This document shows positions 10,590-21,000 of a DNA stretch of 64,000 nucleotides, one piece after another. The position numbers and the translations under genes were made by a program. The notes under the pieces were generated by a model. It was not told the origin of the DNA. It did not search any database and worked only from the letters and a program-made list of their open reading frames with translations. Source of the stretch: Allolobophora icterica (lineage: Eukaryota; Annelida; Clitellata; Crassiclitellata; Lumbricidae); assembly GCA_963556255.1 (NCBI GenBank), contig OY744616.1:29888468-29952467 (forward strand), given 5' to 3'. Numbering within the stretch: the stretch's first letter is position 1; the number at the start of each line of letters is the position of its first letter.

Positions 10590-10880
10590 CTCAAGGTCTG
10601 TTTCATCAGGGCATCCCCGGTCAGCGGGATCTATAGGTCCCTTAGGGGCGCCATTGCCTCTTGTGACTACAAGAATTCAGTTAACTGCATAAACTCACCT
10701 GTTAGAAGAGGATATGGAGAAATGGGAAGTTATATAAGTATTACTTCCTTTTACCTTGTATTTCTTAGTCACTGAGTTTACAGATTCTGTACTAATTATA
10801 TAAAATTCTTGTTGTAAATGATTGTCAAATGTTGTCATTGGATGCAATAAAGACAGATGTTATGTTATGTTATGTTATAC
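10590..10880 (+). repeat. LINE-like 3' end with ATGTT tail
   Basis: The block around 10618-10655 (AGCGGGATCTATAGG, TCCCTTAGGGGCGCC) matches 33790-33825. It is followed by an AATAAA signal near 10846 and a (TTATG)n tail at 10857-10878. The copy at 33779-33925 has a TTGA tail instead. This is the usual shape of a CR1-like non-LTR 3' end; no ORF remains. Confidence 0.5.
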
Positions 10881-11360
10881 TTGCTGGGCCTGAAGTCTGA
10901 AATAAAATTCTTCATATTGCCATTACGGAAATATCTTTAAACCGATTGGATCTGAAGTCTTAAAATGAAAAAAATGGAACTGATCACTTTCTGATACTTC
11001 CTGAAACTGATCGCACTGTGCCTACGCATCTTTTGGCCCTTCCCTCTGGAATGATATTTCCTTCCATGACTCGTTCTCATATCCTAACTGGGAGCATTGC
11101 TGCTACTTCTCGCTGTCTTCAGACTTTCCTTTTCTCACGGAGCTCCTCGCACTGGGAGCGCCTCTGATTAGGTTGTAATCAGGGATCGGTTGGGCCGGAA
11201 AGCACCGGAACGGCGTTCCGGTTCTTTTTTGACTACCAGTATTTTTTAAACATGATTTACAGGAACATTTCTAGATTGACATGGCGCCCGACGCTGGCGT
11301 TCCGGCTCATTTGTGTTTAGGTCGGGATCCCTGGTTGTAATGCGAGAGGCGCTTTATAAA
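10881..11360 (+). repeat. Probable decayed L2/CR1-like LINE fragments
   Basis: A short stretch near 11033-11170 translates in broken frames to something like a LINE RT C-terminus (CCCTCTGGAATGAT region). The end at 11318-11362 (GGTCGGGATCCC..., AGAGGCGCTTTATAAATT) matches the tails at 31606-31636, 34373-34416 and 59863-59905. Heavily decayed. Confidence 0.4.
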
Positions 11361-12994
11361 TTCGTAAATACAATACAATACTTTCCGAAGATCTTTTTAT
11401 GCTTTGGATCTGAAGTCTGAAAGCTAAATGTCCGCATCTGAAAGGTGTTTTACGCGATGGTTCTGAAGTGTTTATTGGTCGAGACTCGGCTGCGTCCATC
11501 AGACTCCACTCATCTGCTGTCGCCTTTTGGTGTCCATTCATCACTCGACGCTCGGCAGGTCAATTTCTTTCACGTAGTGCAGTCAGTTTCATGTACGGAT
11601 TGTTGAACGGTTTGTCTGTGGGGTTATAATTGGATTTTGAATAGTTGGGGCACAGAGAGTCCTGCAGGGCTCGAGATATGGGACGAACGCAGCAGCGACG
11701 GTGGATGCGCAGCGGAGTAATAACTGGAGACGAATGTGCGGAAGATGTGAATAAGTGATGCGGACGGAAGAAGACATATTGGAGGAGCAATGACGAACGA
11801 GGCAGAGGACAATGATGTCAGACTGAGATCGATCACGTGGGAGAGGAGACCAGAGACGCGATATATATAGGAGACGCAGTGAACTATGACGTCGTCCTAA
11901 GCTGGAGCGCCGGCTACTGTGAATGCGCATGCTGAAGTTCTATCCAATGTCGGTATGGCGTTCAAAGCTTCTTTGACGTCACTGTCAGTACGACTGACAA
12001 ACAGTCTGACAGGCGCTGCCAACATCCTGATTAAATACTTGCTGGCAACGGAAATGCCACCCTCCCTCTCCACATCGGACGATATTTGCTTTGGAAGGCT
12101 CTAGAGATGGAAATGTGGACACTACGTAATGAGCTATTTCTCCAGTCTGCCTTCAGCGGGTACTTGAAAAAGCACTAGAGGCCAGACGTAGGCGCTATAT
12201 AAATTGCTGAAAACATTGCTGTACAGGAAAAAGTAATCAGTTTCAGTTCATCCGTAGTTCGATGTCAAACCTTTTCAACGACTGATAGGTGTGGCCATTG
12301 CCTAATGATCCCAGAAATGTCAACTGCACACCCTTCGTTAAACCGTAAAACTGTGCTTGAACTTGTGAGTAATATTTCAGGCGTAGAGTGAAATCATTTG
12401 TAGTTGACTTGAGCCAATCTCTAAAAATTCATAGGCCTACTACACACTGCACACTCCAGACAAGTTAACTGCGCAATCAAACCTGTCAACTGCACACTTT
12501 ATGTCTGTAGTTTATAATTGGATTTCGTAGCGAGTTCATTTAGAAAATGTATCACAAAGCGAGAACCCGGCTCCAATTTTCAATTCTATTCACAAGAAAC
12601 ATATTATTTTGCTATAAGATAAAAAATATTTACAAGCACTCTTTCATGTCTGAATTATCAATGTTCATGATGCAGTCCCCAACAATTTTCATAGCACAGT
12701 ATCATCACAAGAAGAAAATATCAAAATATCCAAAAGACAACCCTTCCAAGAGACAACTCCTCCAAAAGACGAAAGACAACTTTTCCTTCCTAAAGACAAC
12801 TCTTACATAACGGGACACAGTCATCCAAACGCTGTTGAAGACTCGCAGCATTTGTCTCCTTCCCCAGCGGAATTCCATCCTTCCGAGACCTCAGTTGTTC
12901 GACAGTTCTTCTCCGTTCTTGTTCCAAGGTCCTTCCAGGTCCTCCTCCGACTTGACCGTCTCCAGTACCAGACCAACCGTCAACGACGGCTACG

Positions 12995-12996
<2 letters not shown>
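11361..12996. other. Unassigned sequence with one repeat-tail motif
   Basis: Only the short motif GGCGCTATATAAATT at 12189-12203, shared with the L2-like tails, is recognisable. Short frames at 11589-11930 and 12547-12810 have no known domain. Confidence 0.35.
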
Positions 12997-13079
<83 letters not shown>

Positions 13080-13080
13080 A
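12997..13080. repeat. AT dinucleotide array
   Basis: About 40 TA units with a single G interruption. Confidence 0.95.
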
Positions 13081-13740
13081 TTAACCTCTTAAAAACATCT
13101 CGAACACAGAGGTCGTCATATTATTACACCACACTACATATCAACCACAGCACAAAATATTCCATCTTAAACAAGCACATTAACTTCCACATGTGGCCCT
13201 GCAGGCATAACCGACATATATATAAAAATGAGCCTGGCTGTCAACAAACCATTTCTCTGTCTATCTACAAACTGTCATCAGATCTGCTATATCTCTACAC
13301 GAGATACAGTTCCTCACAATGTGCTGACGGTTAGGCTTATCTTTCAAGTGATCGGATATATTCGCAGTAGTAAAAGAACACCGATGGTGTGCCGAACAGG
13401 TGCGATTCTCTTATTAGTTCCGACCTCCCGTATACCACTGATGATACCATTCCCCATACATTTTGCTTCTGCCCCTACGTCTTTAACTTCACCGGTTCAG
13501 ACTAGTTCCGCTGAAGATACAACTGACCTTAGGTCTACTGCAGAGAGCCACAAATCGCGCACTGGTGTTGACGAAGCTGTTGATGAAAACATCGATGAAG
13601 ATGCTGACGGGGTAGAGTTGTTTTGATGTGCCAGCGATGGCTTTGGCAGTGGTGACATCGGCAGCGGTAGCCAAAATAGGATTACATTAAGGAGCTAAGA
13701 AAGAAGAGAGTTTTTGAAAGGCGGATATAACATGACAACT
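13081..13740. other. Unassigned sequence
   Basis: No supported exon. A 132-codon frame at 13228-13626 has no recognisable domain and uses a non-ATG start. Confidence 0.3.
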
Positions 13741-14045
13741 CAGTGGCGTCACTAGGAGAGTGCGGGGGAGTGGTCAACACAGAGTTTCAGCAGAAATTTG
13801 TTATTTTTAAATTAGCAATAACAGATAACAACAAAAACAGTTTTCATAAGCCCAGCTTACATGTACTGTATCAGTATCAATTTACCTAAAGCCGAAACTC
13901 TACACAGAAATTACGATTTACGACTAACATTAGAAGAAACAAAAATTACTACGATACTGCATGGTTTGGTAAGGGAATAAGGGAGTCCATGGGGAGACAC
14001 CACGACTTACCGCACTGGGTGACACCAACCCTAGTGACGCCACTG
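13741..14045. mobile_element. MITE with 16-bp inverted ends, full-length copy
   Basis: The ends are perfect inverted copies of CAGTGGCGTCACTAGG (13741-13756; reversed at 14030-14045). The 305-bp interior is non-coding and is shared with the inverted copy at 48575-48847. The flanks TGACAACT and TCTAGACT match at only four of eight positions, so no clear target duplication remains. Confidence 0.75.
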
Positions 14046-14295
14046 TCTAGACTAATAAAACAGGGTAGTAAAGCAACCGAATGCGACTCAATTTACTTAC
14101 AACGGAAGAAATGACGGGTGAAATGTCATTTCATCAAAAGGTGCAAATAAAACTGTACGGGGATCTACCAGCTTCATTCTCTGTCCATCTGGCGTCAACC
14201 AGAGGAAGATTTTTATCTCCTCTTGTCCTTCCCAACTCGATTGCACTTCTCCGCCTTCTCCGCAGTTATACAACATACATTTATATTTATAATAT

Positions 14296-14480
14296 ATATT
14301 CGTGTTTATTGACACGCTCACTGACAAACCGCAGTAGGTAACATTGAAACATACGACGGAATACAACTATGAAGATCTGATAGAACACACGTCTTGGCAG
14401 CCTGTTAGGCGCCCACTCATTTTACACTTATGTTCTTCGAGCCAGAGTGTTACTATTCATCTATCCACCTCCCCATATTC
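14296..14480 (-). mobile_element. tRNA-derived SINE, internally deleted copy
   Basis: The 3' part (ACTGACAAACCGCAGTA, read on plus, 14321-14337) and the 5' part (CCAGAGTGTTACTATTCATC) match the SINEs at 50935-51190 and 61723-61990. The internal block carrying promoter box B is missing here. Orientation is minus. Confidence 0.7.
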
Positions 14481-15109
14481 ATCTATCTCCCTCCCCATAT
14501 TCATCTATACCCTCCCCATGGTCCAAGTCTTCATTTATGCATTGTCTCTTTCTCGCTTTTTTCGTCGTCTTATCTTGCCCAATAAAAGCGACTTAGTACA
14601 CAGCTGACGGCCTCTGTCTGTCTGCTTTTCTGACTGTCTGCCTATCTGTTTATAGGTTTGTTTGTCTGTCTGCTTATTTCGTTGTCTATCCAAACGTTGA
14701 AAGGCCTGCCTTTAAGAGCCATTTCTATGGACGTCTCTCTTTTGTTGGTCTGCATCCGCCTATCCATCTACCTCACGTCCTATAGCCATTGAACGAACTC
14801 AACAACATTGCAGCGCAGGCAATCTCAGCGTATGTCTTTTGTTCAAAACTGAAAAATTATCTCCTCCACGAATCTCATTGTTCCTCTCACCCTTACGTCT
14901 TTCGTTGAAGAATTTATAGACACCGTCCACCGTAGCCATCTGACCTTCGACGTCATTGACACTTTGGTTTTGACTTCAACCGAACCTGACCTAACCTGCC
15001 TATGAGTTTTGTTTTGACTAAGCATCTGTGGGCTTCTTAGCTTTCTTTGGGCGCTGCGTAAATCTCTAGATTACGATTACATTCTCTTTGAGATGGTACT
15101 GAATGACAA
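14481..15109. other. Unassigned sequence with TGTC-rich patch
   Basis: A short TGTC/TCTG-rich patch lies at 14610-14690. Nothing else is supported. Confidence 0.35.
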
Positions 15110-15545
15110 AAATTGATCAATTACTCTCCAAAATTTAACTTCGATTAATCGATTAAATTCGATTAATTTGGTATCCGCTACGTAAAGCACGAAAAACTGT
15201 CAAAATATAGTAACTGATGCTTGTGCTGAAGGTGCTGAAGGTGATACGTCAGCGATGTGTTTGAACCACAGTAGCCTAAGCGAACTGTTTATTTCAATGA
15301 AGACAGTTAATTAGTCGCCATCATCGACTTCTCCATCAGCAATTAACCTAAATGCAACACGATCGCTTAATTTTTGCATTTAAACGTTTCACATTATCAT
15401 TGTTCGCCATATTGTTTACCCCGGAAATAGGCCGTTCGACATCATGAAATAAGTAAGAAAATTAATCGAGCAAGCCAAAATTTAATCGAATAAAATTTTT
15501 AACGATTAATCGAATAATTAATTAATCGTTAAAATCCGCAGCCTT
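15110..15545. mobile_element. Possible decayed hAT-like element
   Basis: Both ends are rich in TTAATCGATTAA-like units (15140-15175 and 15460-15532), in inverted arrangement around a non-coding core. The right edge reads ATCCGCAGCCTTA, like a hAT terminus. The left terminus was not found, so the call is tentative. Confidence 0.35.
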
Positions 15546-16114
15546 ACTTTCTCTTAATCCGTGTCTTATATCTCTCCATCTCACTCTTGTTGGACATCCT
15601 GTCAGCCTCTTTGTCACTCTGACTCCGTCTCTGCCTATCTTTCTATCTCGCTCGGCTCACTCGAGTCTTTTCTTAAGTGCTGCCTTTGAGCGTCATAGAA
15701 TTGTTCGTCCTCTGAATCCCTGACTGCCTGAGGTTTGATCCCAGCTGTCAAGTATGGCATTCATCCAGATCGACAGCACTCTGACACGCCTCTTTCTCCG
15801 AGCCTCAGGGTCGAGGGATCAGGAGTCTTTCAGGACCCGTCCCACGCATTGAATAGGAAATGCAATTTGACGAAGAATGGTCCGTGGCCGCCTCTGGCCG
15901 CAATAAGACTCCTCTAAGCAATTTACTTCTCAGTAACAATTGACATATCATCTTCTAACTTATTCATACGAAATAATATTAACGTTTATGCCTATATCTA
16001 CGACAGGAACATGTGTTCGGTATAGTAGTGCAAACAGAAAATATAGCCATATGCCAAGATACCCTCATAGATCATGCATACACACAAACACATTCATAAA
16101 TAAATAAATACATA
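15546..16114. other. Unassigned sequence upstream of the LTR element
   Basis: No gene seen. The last bases before the LTR are short AAAT and CATA units, so the element landed next to or in a CATA tract. Confidence 0.4.
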
Positions 16115-16615
16115 TGTAGGGGTGCATAGGACAGACACAGGCATGGGAGAGATAGAGACAGAGAGACAGAGTGAATGGGAGTCAGACAGACAGACAGTCG
16201 GAGAGACGGACAGTCAGACAGAGATAGACAGGTAGACAGACAGTCTGTCTTGATCGGAAGACAGACAGGCATAGAGGAATGACAGAGGTAGAGAGCTGTG
16301 CTATGCGTAGGCCTAGCAGGAATGCACTAGTGTCTAGACTAGACAGGGGAATGGCACCTGTGGTCAAGCCACGTAGGATGCTGGTATTCGTACTTGGTAA
16401 AATATGTAGACCCAGCGACGCCGACCGGAAGGGGATTTAAGAGCAGTGTTAGGACTGTAAAAGGGTCTCAGTCTGTGGATCGTGCCTGTCGGTCGGAGTC
16501 GCTGGTCGGATGTCGTGCTGCCGAATAAACCTCTCGTGAACACCCGAGTCGTCTTCTTCAACTTCTTCCGTTGGTCGGTAACCCCGAATCTCGGGCGACC
16601 AACGCAGACACTACA
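16115..16615 (+). mobile_element. 5' LTR of the env-bearing element
   Basis: It begins TGTAGGGG and ends CACTACA. The U3 is rich in GACA units. A TATA-like GATTTAAGAG lies near 16435 and the AATAAA signal at 16524-16529. A 9-bp perfect hairpin (CGTTGGTCG 16569-16577 with CGACCAACG 16596-16604) lies between poly(A) signal and PBS. Confidence 0.93.
16569..16604 (+). promoter_or_regulatory. U5 hairpin of the LTR
   Basis: A perfect 9-bp stem with an 18-nt loop containing AACCCCGAATCTCGGG. A related hairpin with a T-A to C-G change in the stem occurs in the solo LTR at 35095-35126, which suggests a conserved RNA structure. Its role (packaging, priming or 3' processing) is not known. The 3' LTR has the same hairpin. 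Confidence 0.55.
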
Positions 16616-16618
16616 ACT

Positions 16619-16636
16619 TGGCGGAGAACCGAATCG
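16619..16636 (+). promoter_or_regulatory. Candidate primer-binding site
   Basis: TGGCGGAGAACC begins three bases after the LTR end and starts with the expected TGG. The matching tRNA was not identified. Confidence 0.6.
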
Positions 16637-16726
16637 ACCGTACCTCTTGCACAGCGACGTCTGCAGCAGCATACGACACGTCTTTCAACATCGTCTTCAG
16701 AACAGCACTTTCCATCACGACAACCG

Positions 16727-18013
16727 ATGAGCCAGCCAGAGAATAGAACAATCGGGCGTTACTATCTCCGAACCGGTAAGGAAATTCAGTCTGCTATTCC
16801 GTCTACACCCAATGCACATTCTTCTCTGTCAGACGCGACTTTAACATCACCATTACCGATCCTATTCAGGCCTACATCACCTCTTCTGCCTATCTCTCCG
16901 CTGCCTTACATACCTCCTGACAACGCTGCCAACACTTCCTCCAATCCACCATCATCACCGCCAGACATCGCCGTTGATTACGATTCCGAGACAGAAATGG
17001 CTAGCACGAGCTTGGTTCCGTCGCCATTCACCGGCCGCCATCATGAGGACGTGTTGGAGTTCTTAAAGAACTTTGAACTCTGGGCCACGCTCCGTAAGAT
17101 GGACGAGGAAGGCAAGCTCGCCGCGTTACCACTGCTGCTAAAAGACGGTGCCGCCATGTGGTATAATACTCAGCCACACGGCACTCGTCAAAGTTTTCTC
17201 GACCTCAGACAGGCCCTCAGGGACCGCTACGGCCCAACCGTGTCTGACGCCTGGAAGCGAGCGGCCGAGTTGTGGCAGATGAAACAACTGCCACAGCAAT
17301 CTACTGACGATTTCCTGACGACAGTGCAGCAGGCCGCACAGAAATTAGACGTAAGCGCGGAACAAACTTTCCTAGTAGCTATAAACGGCCTCCGTTCAAA
17401 TATTCGACAACACGTAATTCAACACGACCCCACCACCATCGATGACATCCGGAAATGGGGCCGTCTGACCGAAGTATCGCAAGAGGACGCACAGGACGCA
17501 GAGTTAAACCTACGAGAGACGGTCAGAGAGCTGGCCGCGGTCAAAGAGGAGCTGAAACAGCTGCAGCTCACTAGCTTAGCAGCCATCAATTCAACCCGAC
17601 AGCGCTCCCGTTCGCCAACACCGCACCGAGTGTCATTTTCCCACCCTCCCGTTCAACAACCGAGACAGCAGTTTAGTGACTACGCCCTACCTCCGTCGCC
17701 ACAGTACCAACCACACAGACAACAATTCGACGACCGCTCCGTGTCTACGTCGCGACAACATCAATCATCACGCCAACCCTTCCACGACTACGCTTCATCT
17801 TCTGTCACACAACAACAACCAGAACAGAGACGACCACAAGCCACCTGGCGACCGATGCAGAACTACTCTGCGCCTACTTGCGGAAACTGTGGGGGTAAGC
17901 ATGGCCCTCAGGGATCTTGTAAAGCTAAAGGTTTAACATGTTTCTATTGTGGGAAGAGGGGTCATATCCAGACCGTTTGCAGGGCAGCAAGGGGCCAATT
18001 TTATTCCCACTAG
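16727..18013 (+). CDS. gag: Gag polyprotein (capsid and nucleocapsid)
   Basis: 428 residues from the ATG at 16727. An upstream in-frame TTG at 16571 lies inside the LTR hairpin and is not a likely start. The N-terminus is Pro/Ser-rich. A Retrotrans_gag-type capsid covers about residues 92-265, followed by a Gln-rich linker. Two zinc knuckles follow: an unusual CX2CX3HX5C at 385-398 and a canonical CX2CX4HX4C at 405-418. The protein forms the particle and binds genomic RNA. It ends in UAG at 18011-18013; the next codons stay open in the same frame into pol, so a Gag-Pol fusion by stop readthrough is likely. A good splice donor (ACCG|GTAAGG, cut after 16775) lies 16 codons into gag and could feed an env mRNA. 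Confidence 0.93.
   Translation: MSQPENRTIGRYYLRTGKEIQSAIPSTPNAHSSLSDATLTSPLPILFRPTSPLLPISPLPYIPPDNAANTSSNPPSSPPDIAVDYDSETEMASTSLVPSPFTGRHHEDVLEFLKNFELWATLRKMDEEGKLAALPLLLKDGAAMWYNTQPHGTRQSFLDLRQALRDRYGPTVSDAWKRAAELWQMKQLPQQSTDDFLTTVQQAAQKLDVSAEQTFLVAINGLRSNIRQHVIQHDPTTIDDIRKWGRLTEVSQEDAQDAELNLRETVRELAAVKEELKQLQLTSLAAINSTRQRSRSPTPHRVSFSHPPVQQPRQQFSDYALPPSPQYQPHRQQFDDRSVSTSRQHQSSRQPFHDYASSSVTQQQPEQRRPQATWRPMQNYSAPTCGNCGGKHGPQGSCKAKGLTCFYCGKRGHIQTVCRAARGQFYSH
16772..16781 (+). promoter_or_regulatory. Candidate 5' splice site for env mRNA
   Basis: ACCG|GTAAGG, intron beginning at G16776. It leaves one base of a gag codon in the upstream exon, matching the phase needed at the acceptor at 22266/22267. 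Confidence 0.45.
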
Positions 18014-18049
18014 GGACGCGCACCCGCCCGCAGATCTCAGGCGGACGGG
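18011..18049 (+). promoter_or_regulatory. Predicted UAG readthrough element between gag and pol
   Basis: UAG followed by G (18011-18014), a 9-nt spacer (18014-18022), then a stem of CCCGCCCGC (18023-18031) and GCGGACGGG (18041-18049) with one C-A mismatch and a 9-nt loop. Gag and pol are in the same frame with no other stop. Murine leukaemia virus uses UAG-G, an 8-nt spacer and a pseudoknot for the same purpose. I could not see a convincing pseudoknot partner for the loop. Confidence 0.65.
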
Positions 18050-21000
18050 ATATACAGTCAGACTAACCAAGTCAATATGACCCGTAATACCATTTCGGTT
18101 CAAATCAAAAATCAAAATTTCCAAGCACTTTTGGACTCGGGGGCTAGCCGCTCAGTAATTTCTGCTCAGGTTGTTAAAAGACTAAAGATTCCTCAGCAAA
18201 ATTTAAAACCTGATGAAGCAATGAATGTCTATGTTGCTGATGGACGTTCAGTCGCCGTGCTAGGGATAGCAGAATTGTGCATCAAAATCAATGGCTTATC
18301 TATGCCGTGCGAATTTTTGATTTTACCGCATATTGGCTACAGTTTGATTTTAGGTTTGGATTTTCTTGAAGCCAACAAGGCTCAAGTTGATTTTGCAAAT
18401 CGCATGGTTACTTTCTTTAACAACTTGACTGCAGCTAACCTTTCTACATCTCATGAAAGCCGTTTAACTAATTCTGTGTGTACACTTCGGGCTACAATCT
18501 TACCTCCCTTTTCTGAGACAATTGTACCAATCTTACTACCACCAAGACATTCCAGTGACCTTTCAATATGTGAACCGTTTCCAATTACTCGAGGCCAGAA
18601 ATTCATTTGTGCTCGCAGCGCCATTGATTCAAGCCAGACCACAGCTGCGTGTAAGATCCTAAATCCCACTAATCAGGTGATCTGGTTGCCACGCCATAAA
18701 GCATTGGCCGCTTTAGAGCCAATATACCCACATACTCTGGCAGTGTTAACAGATTCTGGACCACAAAACACCGCAAACATGCACTCAACAACGACACCAA
18801 CAACGACAGCAACAAAGAACCACTCACTCGATAATGATCTGAGTAATTCATGTAGCGCTACACCGCAACCTACCTCATTAGACGAGCTCGGTTTATGCTA
18901 CAAGTCGGACAATTTGTCTGCAGACGAAAATATTCGGCTCCAAGAGCTTCTGCAGACTAATGTAAACATTTTCTCTAAATCGCTCTCTGATTTACAGGGA
19001 ACAAATTACATTCAGCATTCCATTCACACAGACAGTCCGACGCCCATTCGACAACGATCTTACAGACATTCCCCGGCAGCTAAGAAGGAGATTGATTCTC
19101 AAGTAGACCAGATGCTTGCCGCTGATATAATTGAACCCAGCAGTTCAATGTGGGCCTCACCTGTGGTCTTAGTCAGAAAGCGTAATGGACAAGTCCGCTT
19201 CTGTGTGGACTACCGCAAGCTTAATTCTGTTACTAAACCAATTAGCTTTCCATTGCCTCAGCTGACTGATATCTTTGATGCTATGTCTGATGCGAAGCCT
19301 AATTACTTCAGCCTGTTAGATCTCCGAAGCGGCTACCATCAAATCCCTATGGACCCATTAACGAAAGAGAAATCCACATTTGTTATTCATTCTGGTCAAT
19401 ATCAGTATCTAAAAATGCCATTCGGGCTAATGAATTCTCCAAGTACTTTTCAGTGTCTAATGGCTCGAGTATTCCAGAACATGCATTTCAAATCGGTTCT
19501 CTGTTATTTGGACGACATCCTAATTTACAGCAAAAATTTTGATGACCATCTAAAACATCTGCAGGAAGTCTTCCAAAGGTTGAAAGACGCTAATCTTAAA
19601 CTACATCCCGATAAATGTCGTTTTGGGCTTTCCAAAATTCTATACTTGGGACACGTGTTATCACCAAAGGGTATGGAAGTAGACAAGTCAAAAATCGATG
19701 TTATTCAGACTTACCCACGTCCCACATGTCACAAGGAAATTAGAGCATTCCTTGGACTGGCAGGATATTATCGGAAATTCATACAGGGCTTCTCCATCAT
19801 TGCCAACCCATTAAACCGCTTGCTAAGGAAAGACATGGAATTTATCTGGGATGATGAATGCGAAACAGCGTTTACTAAACTGAAGCAGGCATTAAGTTCT
19901 ACTCCTGTACTTGTCTATCCAGATATGCGCAAACCCTTCGTAATTAATTGCGATGCAAGTTCTGTAGGCATAGGGTATGTACTGGCTCAAGAAGATGAGT
20001 CAGGCAAGGAGCATCCAATTAGCTATGGCGGTCGTTCATTAACTTCATGTGAGCGCTCTTACTCAATTACAGAGTTAGAGTGTTTGTCATTAGTTCAGGC
20101 TGTTAGAGAATTTAACGGTTACTTAGCCAACTCATTCTTTACCGTGTACACTGACCATCTTAGCCTTAAATTCCTGCAAACTTTGAAAACATCAACAACA
20201 GGCAGACTCCTAAGATGGTCGATTGCATTACAAGGCTATAATTATAAGATTGAGTACAAAAGCGGTAAAACCAACGCTAATGCTGACACTCTTTCAAGAC
20301 GTCCGTACCCACCAAGCACAGACACGATTAACTCAGATGAAGAGCATATATTGGCTAATATAACTGACAGCCCACAGCCGGCCGACATAAATGTCATAAT
20401 GGAAGACGAATTAGTATCGCCACCAGAAGACCAAACCACTCCACTGGAGATAGCTAATCAGCAACGACAATGTCCAGATATCGCTCCAATGATTCGTTAT
20501 CTAGAGCAAGGGGAATTACCTGACAACGACAAAGAGGCTCGTCGCATAGTGATCGAATCCACAGAGTATGCGATAGATAGCGGATTGTTATATCATTATT
20601 TCCAACCGCGATCTAAAGGATCATCACGTAGCTATATAAATCAACTAGTAGTTCCGAAATCTCTACGGCAACGCATACTCAATGGTTTTCACGAAGAATC
20701 CACCCACCCAGGATTCCATCGCTGCTATCTATCGATTCGAAGAAAATACTTCTGGAAGAATATGTACGCCGATGTTCAACGACATATTGCTTCCTGCCAA
20801 AACTGCCAACAATGCAAATACCCTGTAAACCTTAGTAAAGCACCACTAAGGCCTTTGGAGCCTAAACAGATATTTGGTCGTTGGGCAGTTGATATTCTAC
20901 AACTCCCACGCAGCAAAGAAGGTTTTAATTACATTTTGCTATGTGTTGAGAGCTTAACTCGTTTTCCTGAGGCCATTCCTTTGAAAGACCAAAGTGCACA

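Noticed and set aside
16571..16726. 52-codon N-terminal extension of Gag
   Set aside because: It begins with TTG inside the LTR hairpin and crosses the primer-binding site; the ATG at 16727 is the better start.
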